Shown here: in pieces, positions 43,900-55,922 of the stretch
Numbering within the stretch: the first letter of the stretch is position 1
Layout of the letters: every line of letters starts with the position of its first letter
Assembly: GCA_013339895.1 (NCBI GenBank)
Contig: JABACO010000047.1
Coordinates: 62,001-126,000, forward strand
From: Ephydatia muelleri
Taxonomy: Eukaryota > Porifera > Demospongiae > Spongillida > Spongillidae
Direction of reading: 5' to 3'
Length of the DNA stretch: 64,000 nucleotides
Position numbers and translations under genes: made by a program
Notes under the pieces: model-generated
What the model saw: the letters and a program-made list of their open reading frames with translations, nothing else
What the model was told of the DNA's origin: nothing
Databases searched by the model: none

Positions 43900-44240
43900 A
43901 CATTTCAAACTTTTGCTGCTTCCTACTATACCTTGTCAGAGCAAACAGTGGTCTGTTCTAGTAGCTGCTTCAGCTGCATGCTATAGCTGCTTATTTATAC
44001 CACAGCCTTGTCTTATCCCTGGTTGGAATACATCAGGTGTTTGACTCTTACATGAACTTGGCCGTAGGTTTATATTAGACAGCTGGAGAAACAATGCATC
44101 TCACAATTGACACCCCGGCTTTTGCAGTAACTGTCATATGCACATGCCTTTCAAGAGGCAATGTACATGTAACATCATGCCTCATTTATTGCAGTGTCAC
44201 AGAGGAAACTGTTCATGAAGTAAAGTGTTCACCAGGACCA

Positions 44241-44934
44241 TTTACTAAATTGTCGCTCGATTGAGTAAGTGGTGAGCCATACAATGTGTATATACACGAA
44301 TTGCAATACAATTTAATTTTATTATTTTAAATGTTAATATGGGACACTGTCCAGCAAAATCGGGCTTGTGGGGTTATAATTTTCTATAAAAATTGCACGT
44401 TACACTTAACAGCACATCTTCGCAACGGTACAAGCTTTTCCTTTCAAATTTCGTACACTTGTTCCCACACAATTTCTCTCTGTAGAAATCAAATTGTGTA
44501 ATCTACGTATTTTCCGTGCAGCGGGTACAGCATTCGTTAATCCCGTGAGTTAGAAATCCACATTTCTCGAGGTGCGAGTGTTGAAAACGCGTCAAATTCG
44601 GAACATACATAGTGAAGTCCTGTAGCTATTGATTTGTTCAGATCGTAGATTTGTATATTATCCGTTACGGTAATATGGCAGTGCAAAGTTAGTGCATATT
44701 TCCCGCCGGATTCGCGCCACCAATGTATCCTAACGCGCTTCCCGTTCTTCCGAGTACATGAATATGCAATTTTTATCTGGCTCCGCCTATTCTCCGCCCC
44801 AAAGACCCAGTACCACTTTTGCTTGCTGGAAATTAAGAAACAATCTCGTTACGGCTGGCTTTGACTTTACAACTAGCGATTAACGAAGTAAAGCCAGAGA
44901 TAATATCTATATATTATCTCTGGTAAAGCTAAGA
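44241..44934. mobile_element. Arm-1 specific insertion with a TGGGACACTGTCC end
   Basis: Absent from arm 2. Contains a truncated relative of the TGGGACAG elements from about 44341 (GGGACACTGTCCAGC) and a short CAGAGATAATA palindrome near 44895-44925. No coding sequence. Confidence 0.6.
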
Positions 44935-45220
44935 AGTAATTGAGGCGAACATGCAATGCACGTGGACTCTTTTGCCAACTCGGTACGTACGCCTTCGATT
45001 AACTCATAGCCACATTATAATACATCGCAGACGTCAGGAGGGTGTATATACAATAAGGCTTGGCAATCGTACTTGTCCCCGGATAGCCTTTTCCTAAATG
45101 AATCAATCCCCACCCTCCTGACGTCTGTGATGTATTATAATGTGGCTATGAGCTAGTCGAAGGCATACGTACCGAGTTGGCAAAGAGTCCACGTGCATTG
45201 CATGATCGCCTCAATTACTG
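44935..45220. repeat. Centre of the inverted duplication (110 bp arms, 66 bp spacer)
   Basis: AGTAATTGAGGCG...GACGTCAGGAGGGTG (44935-45044) is mirrored by CACCCTCCTGACGTC...CGCCTCAATTACT (45111-45220), with a few mismatches. The spacer is 45045-45110. Confidence 0.93.
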
Positions 45221-45471
45221 GTCCTGGTGAACACTTTACTTCATGAACAGTTTCCTCTGTGACACTGCAATAAATGAGGCATGTTACATGTACATTGCCT
45301 CTTGAAAGGCATGTGCATATGACCAAAAGCCGGGGTGTCAATCGTGAGATGCATTGTTTCTCCAGTTGTCTAATATAAACCTATGGCCAAGTTCATGTAA
45401 GAGTCAAACACCTGATGTATTCCAACCAGGGATAAGACAAGGCTGTGGTATAAATAAGCAGCTATAGCATG

Positions 45472-45657
45472 CACTGCGCTACAGCATTTAGTATGCAGAG
45501 TTGTACGGAGTCTGCATACCAACCATATGCAGAATAATATCATTGAAGTGTCCATATACAGACGTCAGCATATGGACACTTCAATGATACTCATCTGCAT
45601 ATGGTTGGTATGCTGACTCCGTACAACTCTGCATACTAAATGCTGTGGTGCAGTGAT
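45472..45657. mobile_element. 186 bp palindromic element (CACTGC ends), arm 2 only
   Basis: CAGCATTTAGTATGCAGAG is mirrored by CTCTGCATACTAAATGCTG, with a near-perfect fold. Arm 1 shows the site without it. Confidence 0.85.
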
Positions 45658-45834
45658 GCACTGAAGCAGCTACTAGAACAGACCACTGGTTGCTCTGATA
45701 GGTATAGTAGGAAGCAGCAAAAGTTTGAAATGTATGTATGTACATGTATGTGATAAGAATTAATTAATCATTTTACATGCATGACGTTAAACTGGGTGTA
45801 CAATAAAGCACATTAAAAGAAATAGAACCAAGAA

Positions 45835-46974
45835 CATGCTAGATTAAATCTAAATACACATACGTCACATAATAATTATAATAACAAAAATACACACGCA
45901 AACAACTACATGCACAGATAACTGTCCTGTTGGGTTGATTGGGGGTACCTAGGTAGGAGCGGGAATTGCATGAAGCCACAAAAGTATCAGGACAGATGGT
46001 AACCCATACTAAACATTTTCCATGCCTCCAGAGCACAATTGTGACACCATCATGGTATTTTCAAATCTGTCAGGGGTAAGGCAACCTTTTTAACAGTTGT
46101 TGTCCCAGCCTATAAATTCGGTAATGCTAATTTAGCCATTCCAGTTTGGGCAGACATTTGTCAGGGCCAACATCTTGCAGAGCCATACTTAGCTGGTCCA
46201 TCCCAGATGATGTTCTTAATTCAGACATTGACATGCACCATGCAATGTTTTGCATATTGCCTATAGTTATTAGTGGGGGCAGGCTACCCCTTTCAGAATT
46301 GAATGGCGCCCGCACTCCCACTTCCAATACATTAAAGGTGAAGTGTTTAGCATTACAAAGCTATGCCCCCCCCCCCCCCTCTCCTAACCGCTACAGCTGT
46401 CCGCTTTCGGCCGATTCAGCAGTGAACCCTCCCCCCCCCCCCCCCTCCCCCGCCCCATAGTCATATTCGGCTGTCAAATGGCGCCCACTTACCCTATCCT
46501 GCAGAAATACTGGGGGCAACCATATCCAATGCAGTCACTTCTTGTCACATCAGAGTTTCAAGCTGCACGAACAGTGATGGGTCATTTCTAGTATTCCAAA
46601 ACTATCTTTGGTTGTAGGATTCAAGCAATGTGTAGCCTGGGCCTGCACTTGTCACTAAAGACACAAAATTAGCAAAACCTTAGACAGAAACCTTAACTAG
46701 GTCGTCCAGTTGCCAGATCACCTGTGAAGAACTGGAGATGAGTCCGTGAAAGGCTATTCATGCAGGTTCACAGTATTCATCAAATGGATCTGAATCTTAG
46801 GAGTCTAGCCCATCCATAGAAGTTTAGTGTGTAAAATGACTGAACTTTTGTGTTATTGTACAATATTATTAGGATGTGTACCTTGTCTGGTAATATTGCT
46901 TTGTCAATGAGTCCCAATCTAATGTCCTCTTTCTTTCTCCTCTCTCTCCCTGTCACTCTCCTCACTCACTCACT
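45835..46974. other. Intergenic in arm 2
   Basis: Mirrors 38645-39620 and then, past a junction near 46724, 27740 downward. Poly-C runs at 46367-46380 and 46430-46450 mirror the arm-1 poly-G. No gene. Confidence 0.6.
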
Positions 46975-47130
46975 TACACACTCGCTCGCTCACTCCCTCC
47001 ATCCCTCCCTCCATCCCTCCCTCCATCCCTCCTACCCTCCCTTCCTCCCTCCCTCCCTCCCTTCCTTCCTCCCTCCCTCCCTCCTGCCCTCCCTCCCTCC
47101 CTCCCTCTCTCTCACTCTCTCATTCACTAC

Positions 47131-49487
47131 ACTGTACAATAATACCAACGCGCTGTGTTATACTGAAATATGTTGAGCGAAGTGTTTAGTGAGGAAACAT
47201 AAAAGTCGTTACATGTAACTATGGTTCTCATGCACAAGTTAAAGTTCTAAAATAGAGGCTCTACATTTGCATATACACCATCATTTGAAATACACATTCA
47301 CCTGCTAGCATAAATTGCGCTGCGCGTGCTTTTTTTTTCTGCCCCTTTCCATTGGGTTTGATCATAGATTATTTAGGGAGGGATTGGAAGCATGTCACGT
47401 GAGCGCATGGTTCTATAGCAGACACTCCGTGATACGGTTGTTCACACCTTCAATTTTGACAAAAAGAGGCGGAATTCTGGTTCTAGCGATCTACTACTTG
47501 TAAGCGTTTTATCATTTCTTCTACATAACCTCGAAAGCAGTGTTATACTGAAATATGTTGAGCGAAGTGTTTAGTGAGGAAACATAAAAGTGTTAGCGGC
47601 AAGTGGGTCCATTTATCCTAGGACATTGACACTTTAAGCAGAATGGGCATGCACCCCCCGTGTAACTTCCACATGCAAATCATGATAGCCACAATCTAAA
47701 CTTGATTACTAATTTACTTGTTTACATGTCAGTACTTCCTTTCACATTAATATAACTACTTTTAATATATAGAACCATGCCTACAGCGCAGAGGAGTCAC
47801 CAGCTAATTAACTCTCTTATGCAAGGTGGATCAGCAGTCCCCCACACAAACAGGCCATGATGCCAGTGACCTAGACCTGCAGAGTATAGAACCACCCACT
47901 ACTCACTGTAAATGAAGCCACAGACTCACTGACTGTGGAACCAATAACCCGCACAACACAAGTCCAGTCAGTAGCCCCGCACAACCAGTGGAGCCACATG
48001 CAACCTTGTCGTGGATTACATTGTCAGAACCGCATCAGGATAGGGACAGCATAAGTCAGCAGCCCAACCAGTCCTCTTGCTGCAAGCACATAATACCAGT
48101 GCTTGCAAATGAACTTCATATCCACACACAGCTAAAACCGCAGAGTTTATAAAACACTGCACTGATAGCAGGGGGGCCACACATAAGAGGTCAATAACTT
48201 TATATAATGCCACTGGAGGTGCGAGCACTCTAGCACAATTTCAGGGGAGCTGAACATGCTCCACATTCCCAAACGACGGAACCAGTGACCTATTAGCCCC
48301 ACCTTGCAAATGGACTTAGCTGCTTCCACAGTGCCCACACTATTCATGTAACAATGTGAACATATTACATTATTGGTCATTCAACTTAGAGCCTCATCAA
48401 ACTGCTTTCGTATCAAAGCTGTGTCCACATTAAAAAACGTGCAATTAGAAGCTAGACAGAACTGTATGGCCATTGAACAGGAGAACTTATGACCTCGTGA
48501 ACCTAGAACCATACATTCATTTGAAAACCGGCCATTGAACAGGTGAGTATTTGTTCATGTGAATTTAGGTCAATACAATTCATTTGTACAAAACAGGCCA
48601 TTGAACAGTTTTAATGGGGTTCTCCGTCAATCCTTACAGTGTGTTCATTTCATTCCAAAGGCATTGGTTCTATTTAATGTGCTTTGGATTCTGAAGTAAC
48701 ATTGGTTGTAAGATTCCTTGCCATGACACAGCAAAATAATTGGCCTAATTTGCAATCGTTCATAATACCAATTACTGTACTAAACTGCATGTGAGACTTA
48801 TTATTATACTTTGACAAATATTACTATTACATTGTAACTAGGCACTTAGATAACCACAGTCCAGGCATGAAACACTAGCTTGTCAGCAACCACATAAAAC
48901 ATATGCATAGTTCTACACGGACCAGCTAATTTTTCTTGATATATAGATGGTGGGCCCACACCACCTCAGGGGGAAAAAAAGAACACGGTGAGGAAAAATC
49001 TATGCAAATACTGCTCTGGTCAGACAAAATATCTCTCAGTCTTATTTAAAACTGTGACGCTTCCTGACCTTATTCTACTTGCCTGCCAATTCTAGAACCC
49101 TGCATGAGTATAGCCATATTGTACCATGTCTTGCAGACATGAGAGCTAGTCACTGCTGCACAAACTCTTTCTCATAGGCCTGCTGGTGGTTTGATCATCA
49201 CATATCAACCAGCTTGTCACAAGTGACCTCCCACTAACATTGCATTATCATACCAGCTAGCATATCCCAATCACAGCTACATGTGTATTTATACCTGAAG
49301 AATCAAATTGCATCTGTATAGAAGTGATCAATTCGTTCCTGCTTATACATGTACGTGTACATATGTATTATTTTGTATAGTGAGATTAATAAAATTATTG
49401 CATGGCAGTGGCAAAGAGCATGCATGAGTATAAATTGGCCGGACACAATAACATATATACATTTACAGGTGACGAAATAATACTATA
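47131..49487. other. Intergenic in arm 2
   Basis: Mirrors 27150 down to 27050, then 24940 down to 23170. The phrase ACTGAAATATGTTGAGCGAAG occurs twice (47160 and 47545), apparently at the deletion junction that removed the short ubiquitin-like gene. No gene. Confidence 0.6.
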
Positions 49488-50397
49488 TTAACTGATTATG
49501 CAAGAGGACTTCGGTTGTGCTTTGGATGTAGAAGACCGTGGCCAAGTTGGAATAACAGTTTGTTTTGCAGCGACAGGTTTCTTGCACCCATGAATGTATG
49601 AACCAGTTTGAAGGCAGTCTTCTTTTAGAAGAAGACAAAGGAAGCAAAATTCTTTCTTACATCGTGTGCACATAATCATTTTGCACCCTATTCCGTTGTG
49701 CTCCGCAATCTTACCACAGGTAGGACACGCTCGCCTGTTGGGAACTGACTTTCCGTTAAGCGTCATGTCAGGAGCGTCGCGTATAGACGGCATATCAGGA
49801 TGCTCGCATTCGGCCCTGCCGCATTTCACAGAGGAAGCGGTTGGGCCAGACCATTCGTGCAAACACTGCCAACAAAAGTCGTTGTTGGAGCCTTTCTTCT
49901 TGCTGCATATGGTACAGCAGACTCGCAGATTATGGAGGTCATCCCGCTCCACAAACGACCGACACCCGGGACATTCCTTCATGTCGCAATACTGCTGCGC
50001 TGCTCGCTCTGCGATCTTACTTTCGAACCAACGGCACTCGTCCTCGTTAAGTAGCGCTACCTGGCGTACTTCTACGTATTCCCACACCGTCTTACATTGC
50101 TTGTTTGTCGTGGCGTCAACAATCGCTGGACAGAACATTTCAAAATGATTTTGGTCGACTAAGCTGCGGCAGTACACTGTGAGAGAGTTGGGATCTACGG
50201 CGTGTCCGCAAGACATTTCCACTCGTGGAGGCGCTTCAGGGTCGGGAAAGGGATCGATACAGTCTGGCTTCAACGTAGTAAACTTCAGAGAAAGGTCGCT
50301 TAGGCTGTGCACCTTATATCGTTAGGAGACGCAGGTATTGGAATTTTGTCACGAGTGGTCCCTCCGCGCATTCGAAGAACAGCATGAATCGTTGATT
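49488..50397 (-). pseudogene. Truncated, frameshifted copy of the UBL-RBR gene
   Basis: Matches codons from STIHAV to the stop of the arm-1 gene. The first 80 or so residues (most of the ubiquitin-like domain) and the promoter are replaced by an element remnant at 50398. A 2 bp insertion (ACGATATAAGG for ACGATAAGG, near 50318) breaks the frame between the ubiquitin-like part and the RBR half. The IBR and RING2 cysteines are all kept, including NGIGC. The end reads SSCIIS, a better CaaX box than the SSCIIN of arm 1. Without a start it is unlikely to give a working protein. Confidence 0.88.
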
Positions 50398-50957
50398 CCA
50401 CTCCAAAATCGATATGCACGTAAAGGAGTCCTGTCACTATTGATTTCTGCAGATCGTTGATTTTTACCTCTTCCGTTATGGAGATAAAGCAATGCAAAGT
50501 AAGTCCACGTTTCCCGCTCGAATCGCGCCTTTCTCAGTCGCACTCGGGAGAATGGAAGCGGTTCAAGGACTGAGAAAGGCGCGATTCGAGTGGGAAACGT
50601 GGACTTACTTTGCATTGCTGTATCTCCATAACGGAAGAGGTAAAAATCAACGATCTGCCGAAATCAATAGTGACAGGACTCCTTTACGTGCATATCGATT
50701 GTGGAGTGATTTGGACATTCCTGCAGGGAGCTACCTGGATTTTGAACCCCTCGGGGTACTGTGCCTTGTAACGTCGGCAAGGAGCAAGGGTAAGACACCA
50801 TAATCGATTTTCGTAGAGAGAAGTGGTGTGGCAAGAAGTGTTCGAAATAGGAAGTTGATAGCTTAAACCTTTACGGAGTTTTTGCGATTCAAACGTGAAG
50901 CATTTTAATAACTTTTTATATATATAGCCACTTTTCATTTTCTTGGAAACTGACCCA
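50398..50957. mobile_element. Palindromic element remnant that truncates the RBR copy
   Basis: Inverted arms around 50560 (GGCGCGATTCGAGTGGGAAA and its inverse; CGATATGCACGTAAAGGAGT and its inverse). The right end, AAACTGACCCA, matches the TGGGACAG family loosely; the left terminal part is missing. Confidence 0.8.
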
Positions 50958-50981
50958 AATAATTATTATTAAACATATATT

Positions 50982-51232
50982 TGGGACAGTTTCCGCGAAA
51001 ATTGACCCACGGTTAAAATGTTATAAAAATGCATCGTGTTTGAATCGCTATAACCTCCCAACGGATAACGCTATCGACTTCCTTTTCAACACTTCATAGT
51101 GAAATGGAGTAGTATTAAGTGTTGAAAATAGGAAGTCGATAGCGTTATCCGTTGGGAAGTTATAGCGATTCACAACGCGATGCATTTTTATAACATTTTA
51201 ACCGTGGGGCGATTTTCGCGGAAACTGTCCCA
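50982..51232. mobile_element. 250 bp palindromic element, TGGGACAGTTTCCGCG ends, arm 2
   Basis: The plain form of the element that is rearranged at the matching site in arm 1. Confidence 0.93.
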
Positions 51233-51452
51233 TTTATGATAGTATAGCCCATATGGAGCAATTATAAGCGTTGAACAACAGCTTTGTGATATGGGGATGC
51301 AAGATGAGCAAATAGTGTATAGCAAGTAAAATAAGTACAGATTTATACCATCCCCTGCTCGCATAAGTATCTAGGTGGCCATCATAACTAAGCCTGCAGT
51401 ATGGTCCTGGCTGCAGTACAGATGAGTGCTATCTGTTAGTTAACAATATAAT

Positions 51453-52241
51453 CAGAGATAATATATAAAGGGATTGGAAACGAGCCCACTTTTCACGCAT
51501 TAGAGCGTGCCATCCGCACCTGTACTCGAACCCACAACCAACAAATGTATGCGTGTACACAAATAGGTCAATTATCATTATAGGATGGCGATGAGTAGCT
51601 AATTGCGTTGTAACCCGCTGTAGACTGCAAAATGGGCTAGCAAGTTAGAAACAACCGTAAAACCATCACCTTTGACACAATACAAGCCGTAACGTAGTCG
51701 CGCGCTAGATATAAAAATATTCGGATGCTAAAATATGAACCAAGAGCTACAAGACAGCATTAGATTTAGCGATCTAGCTTACACGATAAAGGCTACACTG
51801 TCCCACAAAATTACCATATCCAACATTCTGTTGGAGCGGTTCTGAGCACTGCCGTTACAAACAAACAACACCACGCTACAATTTAACCATCTTGCACGTT
51901 ATAGAGCCATTTTCAAACAGAAAAGACCATCGATTCGTAAGATACTGTCCCACAAAAAACGGCGCTCCGGAAAAATCGCAATTTTGGCAAAAAAGCTCGA
52001 AACTGTGCAACCGAACACTCACGGCCCTTCAAAAAAGAGCAACACGTTGTACATGTGATGGCGAACTTGAAAATTACAATCAAATAAGCCTTCTCCTTTT
52101 AGTTCAAACAAACCAGCGAGTTTTAGACTCTGTCCTCACTTCTACGCAGGTGCGATTCACAGCAGGTCGGATGGCACGCGAAAATTGCGAAACTCTATGG
52201 CTCACGTGACGCGTTGCCAATCTCTTTATATATTATCTCTG
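51453..52241. mobile_element. 789 bp hAT-like element (CAGAGATAATATA ends)
   Basis: Inverted ends CAGAGATAATATATAAAG and CTTTATATATTATCTCTG; flanked by ATATAAT on both sides (51446-51452 and 52242-52248). Arm 1 has the empty site (AGTATAATG). No transposase was recognised; 51892-52209 is open but unremarkable. The CAGAG start suggests hAT. Confidence 0.82.
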
Positions 52242-52755
52242 ATATAATGTTTATTTTATATGATGAAATGCTGCTAGGCAAATCTTGTCGTATACGGGAC
52301 AATGACTTAATGTAGCTAATAGCGTCTGAACCTTACTGTTGTGTACTGAATAGGTTCGGTGGCTCTGTGTTCTTAGTGCACTCAAGCAAATGTACATGGA
52401 CACAAGTGCAATGACGCGCCGAGCGCGGGTTTCGTGGAATACTTCAATATTAAACACAAATTATATGCAGTAGGTTTGGCCATGATGTCATGATTGGTAT
52501 TGTATATGTAATTTAATCTCAACGGCTGACCATGATACACAGCCAATTCCTAACGAACTGTTACAGAAATGTTTGCCAGTCATAACCGTTACAAATATGA
52601 TGTCATCTTTGGAACATACTGTTTGTGGTCGCAAAATATGCTACAGGTTAGATAAGTATTGCGTACCAGAAAGTGAGTGAAATTTGTGACAGATTATACA
52701 GGGTGTCCCACAATCAGGGAAAAAACGTTATTATTTTATGGAAGCTATAAAAAAT

Positions 52756-53590
52756 TATGATAAGAGAACAAACCTGTTCGTAGAAAAGAAAGCATAACTG
52801 AAACAACACTTTTACCAAAAAATGGCCTTACCTCCCAGCAGTTGATGGTGACGTTGTAACATCTGACTTCCACAACACAGGTCTTTCTTTAGAATAGTTC
52901 ACTGCTGTCAACCCGAATGCACGTAGAATACACCTCCATTTGAGCGAAAGGAAAAGGGTAACAATAACGAGGTGCTGTTACATCACATACGTTTTAGCGC
53001 TCTTGTTCAGCCAGGATGTTTCAGGTAGATCAAGGAATCCAACATTTCTGCCATAATGCAGTAGAGAACACCATTATTCTGTTCCCGACGTTACACCTTG
53101 GAAGCAAACAAAGTGCCACACAAAAACACGTAATTGACAGCTTACCTCGCTGTGTAGCGTAGCCGGCCGTTCTTTCTAACCAACAACCTGCCTGAATTGC
53201 TTCGCAGAACGTTATCCCAATACACAATTTCCTGACAAGCAAAGCTTTCAATTCAAAACGAGCGTAGGCTAAAGGTAACTCACCTGGCTTTCGTTTGACG
53301 ATTTTGGAATAAAATGGCACCTCTCTGACTTACAGTGGAAGATGTAGTGTTCCACAGCGGTCATACATCCTATCAAAAAAACATTCTGTGGAGCCATACG
53401 AGACGAAAATAATCATCACGTGATTCACGTGGCTTCTATAAAATGCATACCGCATGCGTCGTCATGATGTTTTACTAATGACATGGCGATTGCAGACCTC
53501 GCCTGCTGAGAGCGTGAGGCATTCTGAAAGACATTTCCATAATGGAGGTTGGAGTTGGAATCCTGAGCCTTTGTATAAATGATATGACAA
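52756..53590. other. Stretch without recognised features
   Basis: First single-copy sequence right of arm 2. An open frame at 53030-53320 (minus) has no recognisable family. Confidence 0.4.
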
Positions 53591-53593
53591 GCG

Positions 53594-53723
53594 GCCGTTC
53601 ATAAATTACGTCACCTATATGGACCCCTCTTACACTGATGTATGCTTCATGTATACATCGTCACACTGGCTGCTACCACCCTGCATGCTGGGGACCCTTC
53701 GAAGTGACGTAATTTATGGATGG
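53594..53723. mobile_element. 130 bp inverted-repeat element (CCGTTCATAAATTACGTCA)
   Basis: The left end is mirrored by TGACGTAATTTATGGATGG; a typical small MITE. The sequence from there to 54100 shows nothing clear. Confidence 0.8.
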
Positions 53724-54099
53724 CACCAAAGAAGACACCGAGAGAACGAGGCGATAGATTGTTTGCATGCCCCGCCTCTTTATACGATGCATATAATAAG
53801 TAACATCACGCAGCAGAACATATAATATAGTCTCCAGGGCAAGCTTAAGCATAAACCATCGTCCAAGAAATATATAAAAATGCATTTCTTCATAAAAAAT
53901 AACCAAGGCATTGACTGATCGCTTTGGTCGCCTCAGCTAATGCTCGTACCATTCTGAGTCGTTCTTACACCTTGTGCAGCAGGTGGATGAACTTTGTGTG
54001 TAATTGTGTGTGGTTATATACTTGTGTAGCACTGTACTCAGAACCAAGTCAATAATATGAAAACTATTCATTAACATGACTCTGATAGGTGAAAAGATT

Positions 54100-54540
54100 C
54101 TTGATGCATTTCCAGTGAGTGCTGCATTGGTCATTAGAAGACCAGTGGGGTGATGTCTCGTACCAATGTGAAGCTTACTGGACAAACCTTGCGTCACATA
54201 CAATGAAATGTAGTGATACTCACGTCAGTATGTATACTATTATTAGTAACAGACGACTCACCTGATAGCCACACCCTCCAGAATCACATGACTCTCAGAA
54301 GACCATTGGGGTGATGTCTCATACCAATGTGAAGCTTACTGGACAAACCTTGTGTCACATACAATGAAATGTACCATAGATTATTTAGACATCTATGAAT
54401 GTGCTGAGTGATACACATTTCCGTGTGTATACCATTATTAGATCTAGAGACAAATTACTCACCAAAGATAGCCACACCTTTCCGAATCACATCACCCTAA
54501 GAAGACCACTGTGGTGAGGCCTCAGACCAATGTGAGTAGA
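54100..54540. repeat. About 190 bp tandem repeat, three diverged units
   Basis: Each unit has GAAGACCA.TGGGGTGATG, ACCAATGTGAAGCTTACTGG, GTCACATACAATGAAATGTA and a DATAGCCACACC block. GTGAGT-like donors recur on the minus strand, but no frame is open across units. Confidence 0.75.
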
Positions 54541-55101
54541 TACAACTAGTTATAGCCTTGTTCTGACCCCTGAGCGACAACGAGTGCACATTGTTTTCGG
54601 TTTCAGGCATTAGAAAACTAGCTTTTTTTGACCTCACATACCTTAATTAAAAATTCGTGGGACCTGTCCTCTACTGCAGCTGTAGCCTCGGCGTGTTGTA
54701 AACTTAAAAGAGGTATTCGAATTCAATTCAATCATACGTGAGGAGAGGGTTAAATGGCCGTTTAATGATATTCCCGTACAGGATTGGGCGGTGACTACGT
54801 TAATCGTGAGTGCACGCTTTGTGATATGGACGGATGCATGACTGAATACGTAGTTTGTAATCACCCGCGTGCGGACGGCCGAATTGCTGTGTTAATGTGC
54901 CATTCTTTATTGTTTTTAAAAATACGCATTTGGTGTAACACAGTGAAATTTATCATGGAAAGTGTTGGAATGAAAATCCCAGGTTTGCTACACCGATGGT
55001 GTCACTACCTCATGGAGAGGGAGTATTTGTACGCGATTGGGTTTATTTTCACCACAATGACATTGGTATGACAAAAGGAGTCGTTCTGTCATTTTTCAAG
55101 C
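54541..55101. other. Stretch without recognised features
   Basis: Open frame 54784-55071 (plus) is not recognised; nothing else. Confidence 0.35.
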
Positions 55102-55817
55102 CAGAGTTGTAACCGCTAGCTAAATAGCGACCGCTTAGCGGAAAAAACCATTCACCATTCCGCTATTTGGCTAGCGATGTCCAATATCACGTAGCGCCGC
55201 TAAATCGCTAAAAAATCGCTATGCCTACGTACGTACGTACGTACGTTACATCATCATCTGAATGGATAACAATAGAAAAGCAATTTAATTTTTCACAACG
55301 GCCCGCCCACCACAATTGGTTCAATTATTGACTTCCGCCCGTGAAAGAGTTAATTTCAAAATTGCCACGAACCCGACCAACCCTGTCTAACTGACAAGTT
55401 GAGATGGCCAAACTTTATGCTTCTTTCTTCGAGCTGGATGATTCCAAGTTGGAGGGAGTGTGCAAGGTGTGGCAGACGAATTGTTGAGTGGTCTTGTGAA
55501 AGCCAAGTACAATTCTGGGCTTCTTCACAAGAGAGCGAAGATGGTGCATATATAATCATTTCAACAACACTAGACACATTGTGTACTGTGCAAAATAAAC
55601 ATGGAAGTTCGAAATTCTTGCATGGACTAATAATGATGATGGTTTAACATAGTTAATATCAATAATAAAGTATAATTATAATAGCAAAATACAAAACCAA
55701 AATTTAGCTGTTTTTAGCTGTTTTTAGCTGTTTTTTGTTTTTATTTTTAGCTTAGCTAGCTGCGCAAGGTTTGTTTAGCTGTTTTAGCTAGCTTTTGGTG
55801 GGTTCATTACAACTCTG
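55102..55817. mobile_element. 716 bp hAT-like element with transposase remnant
   Basis: Ends CAGAGTTGTAA and TTACAACTCTG, with AGCTAGC-rich subterminal repeats (TTTAGCTGTTTTTAGCTG). On the minus strand 55356-55577 reads LSQDHSTIRLPHLAHSLQLG, resembling the C..H-LQL block of hAT transposases. An (ACGT)n run lies at 55226-55247. No exact 8 bp flank was confirmed (TTTTTCAAGC against TAAATTCAAGC). Confidence 0.7.
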
Positions 55818-55922
55818 TAAATTCAAGCAGGTACACTTGTTACGCGTACTGTAACACATTTACAATACGTGCGTAACGTATATATAGATTTCAAATCATC
55901 AGTTAATTGCTTACTTATCCAG

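Larger units (their letters stand above)
19875..45044 (+). repeat. Giant inverted duplication, arm 1
   Basis: Matches 45111-52755 in reverse order. Aligned anchors: 19920-20240 with 52400-52720; 22290-23340 with 49310-50397; 23900-24940 with 47600-48900; 27050-27760 with 46740-47330; 38645-39620 with 45835-46690; 40487-40571 with 45746-45825; 43899-44240 with 45220-45735; 44935-45044 with 45111-45220. Sequence present here only: 21097-21914, about 24950-27045, 27763-38643, 39621-40478, 40572-43898 and 44241-44934. Confidence 0.93.
45111..52755 (-). repeat. Giant inverted duplication, arm 2
   Basis: Reverse complement of arm 1, without the large arm-1 inserts. Present here only: a palindromic element at 45472-45657, replacement sequence about 47365-47590, about 340 bp at 47893-48230, an element remnant at 50398-50957, and an element at 51453-52241. 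Encoded RBR residues differ from arm 1 at roughly 8-10 of 274 positions. Confidence 0.93.
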
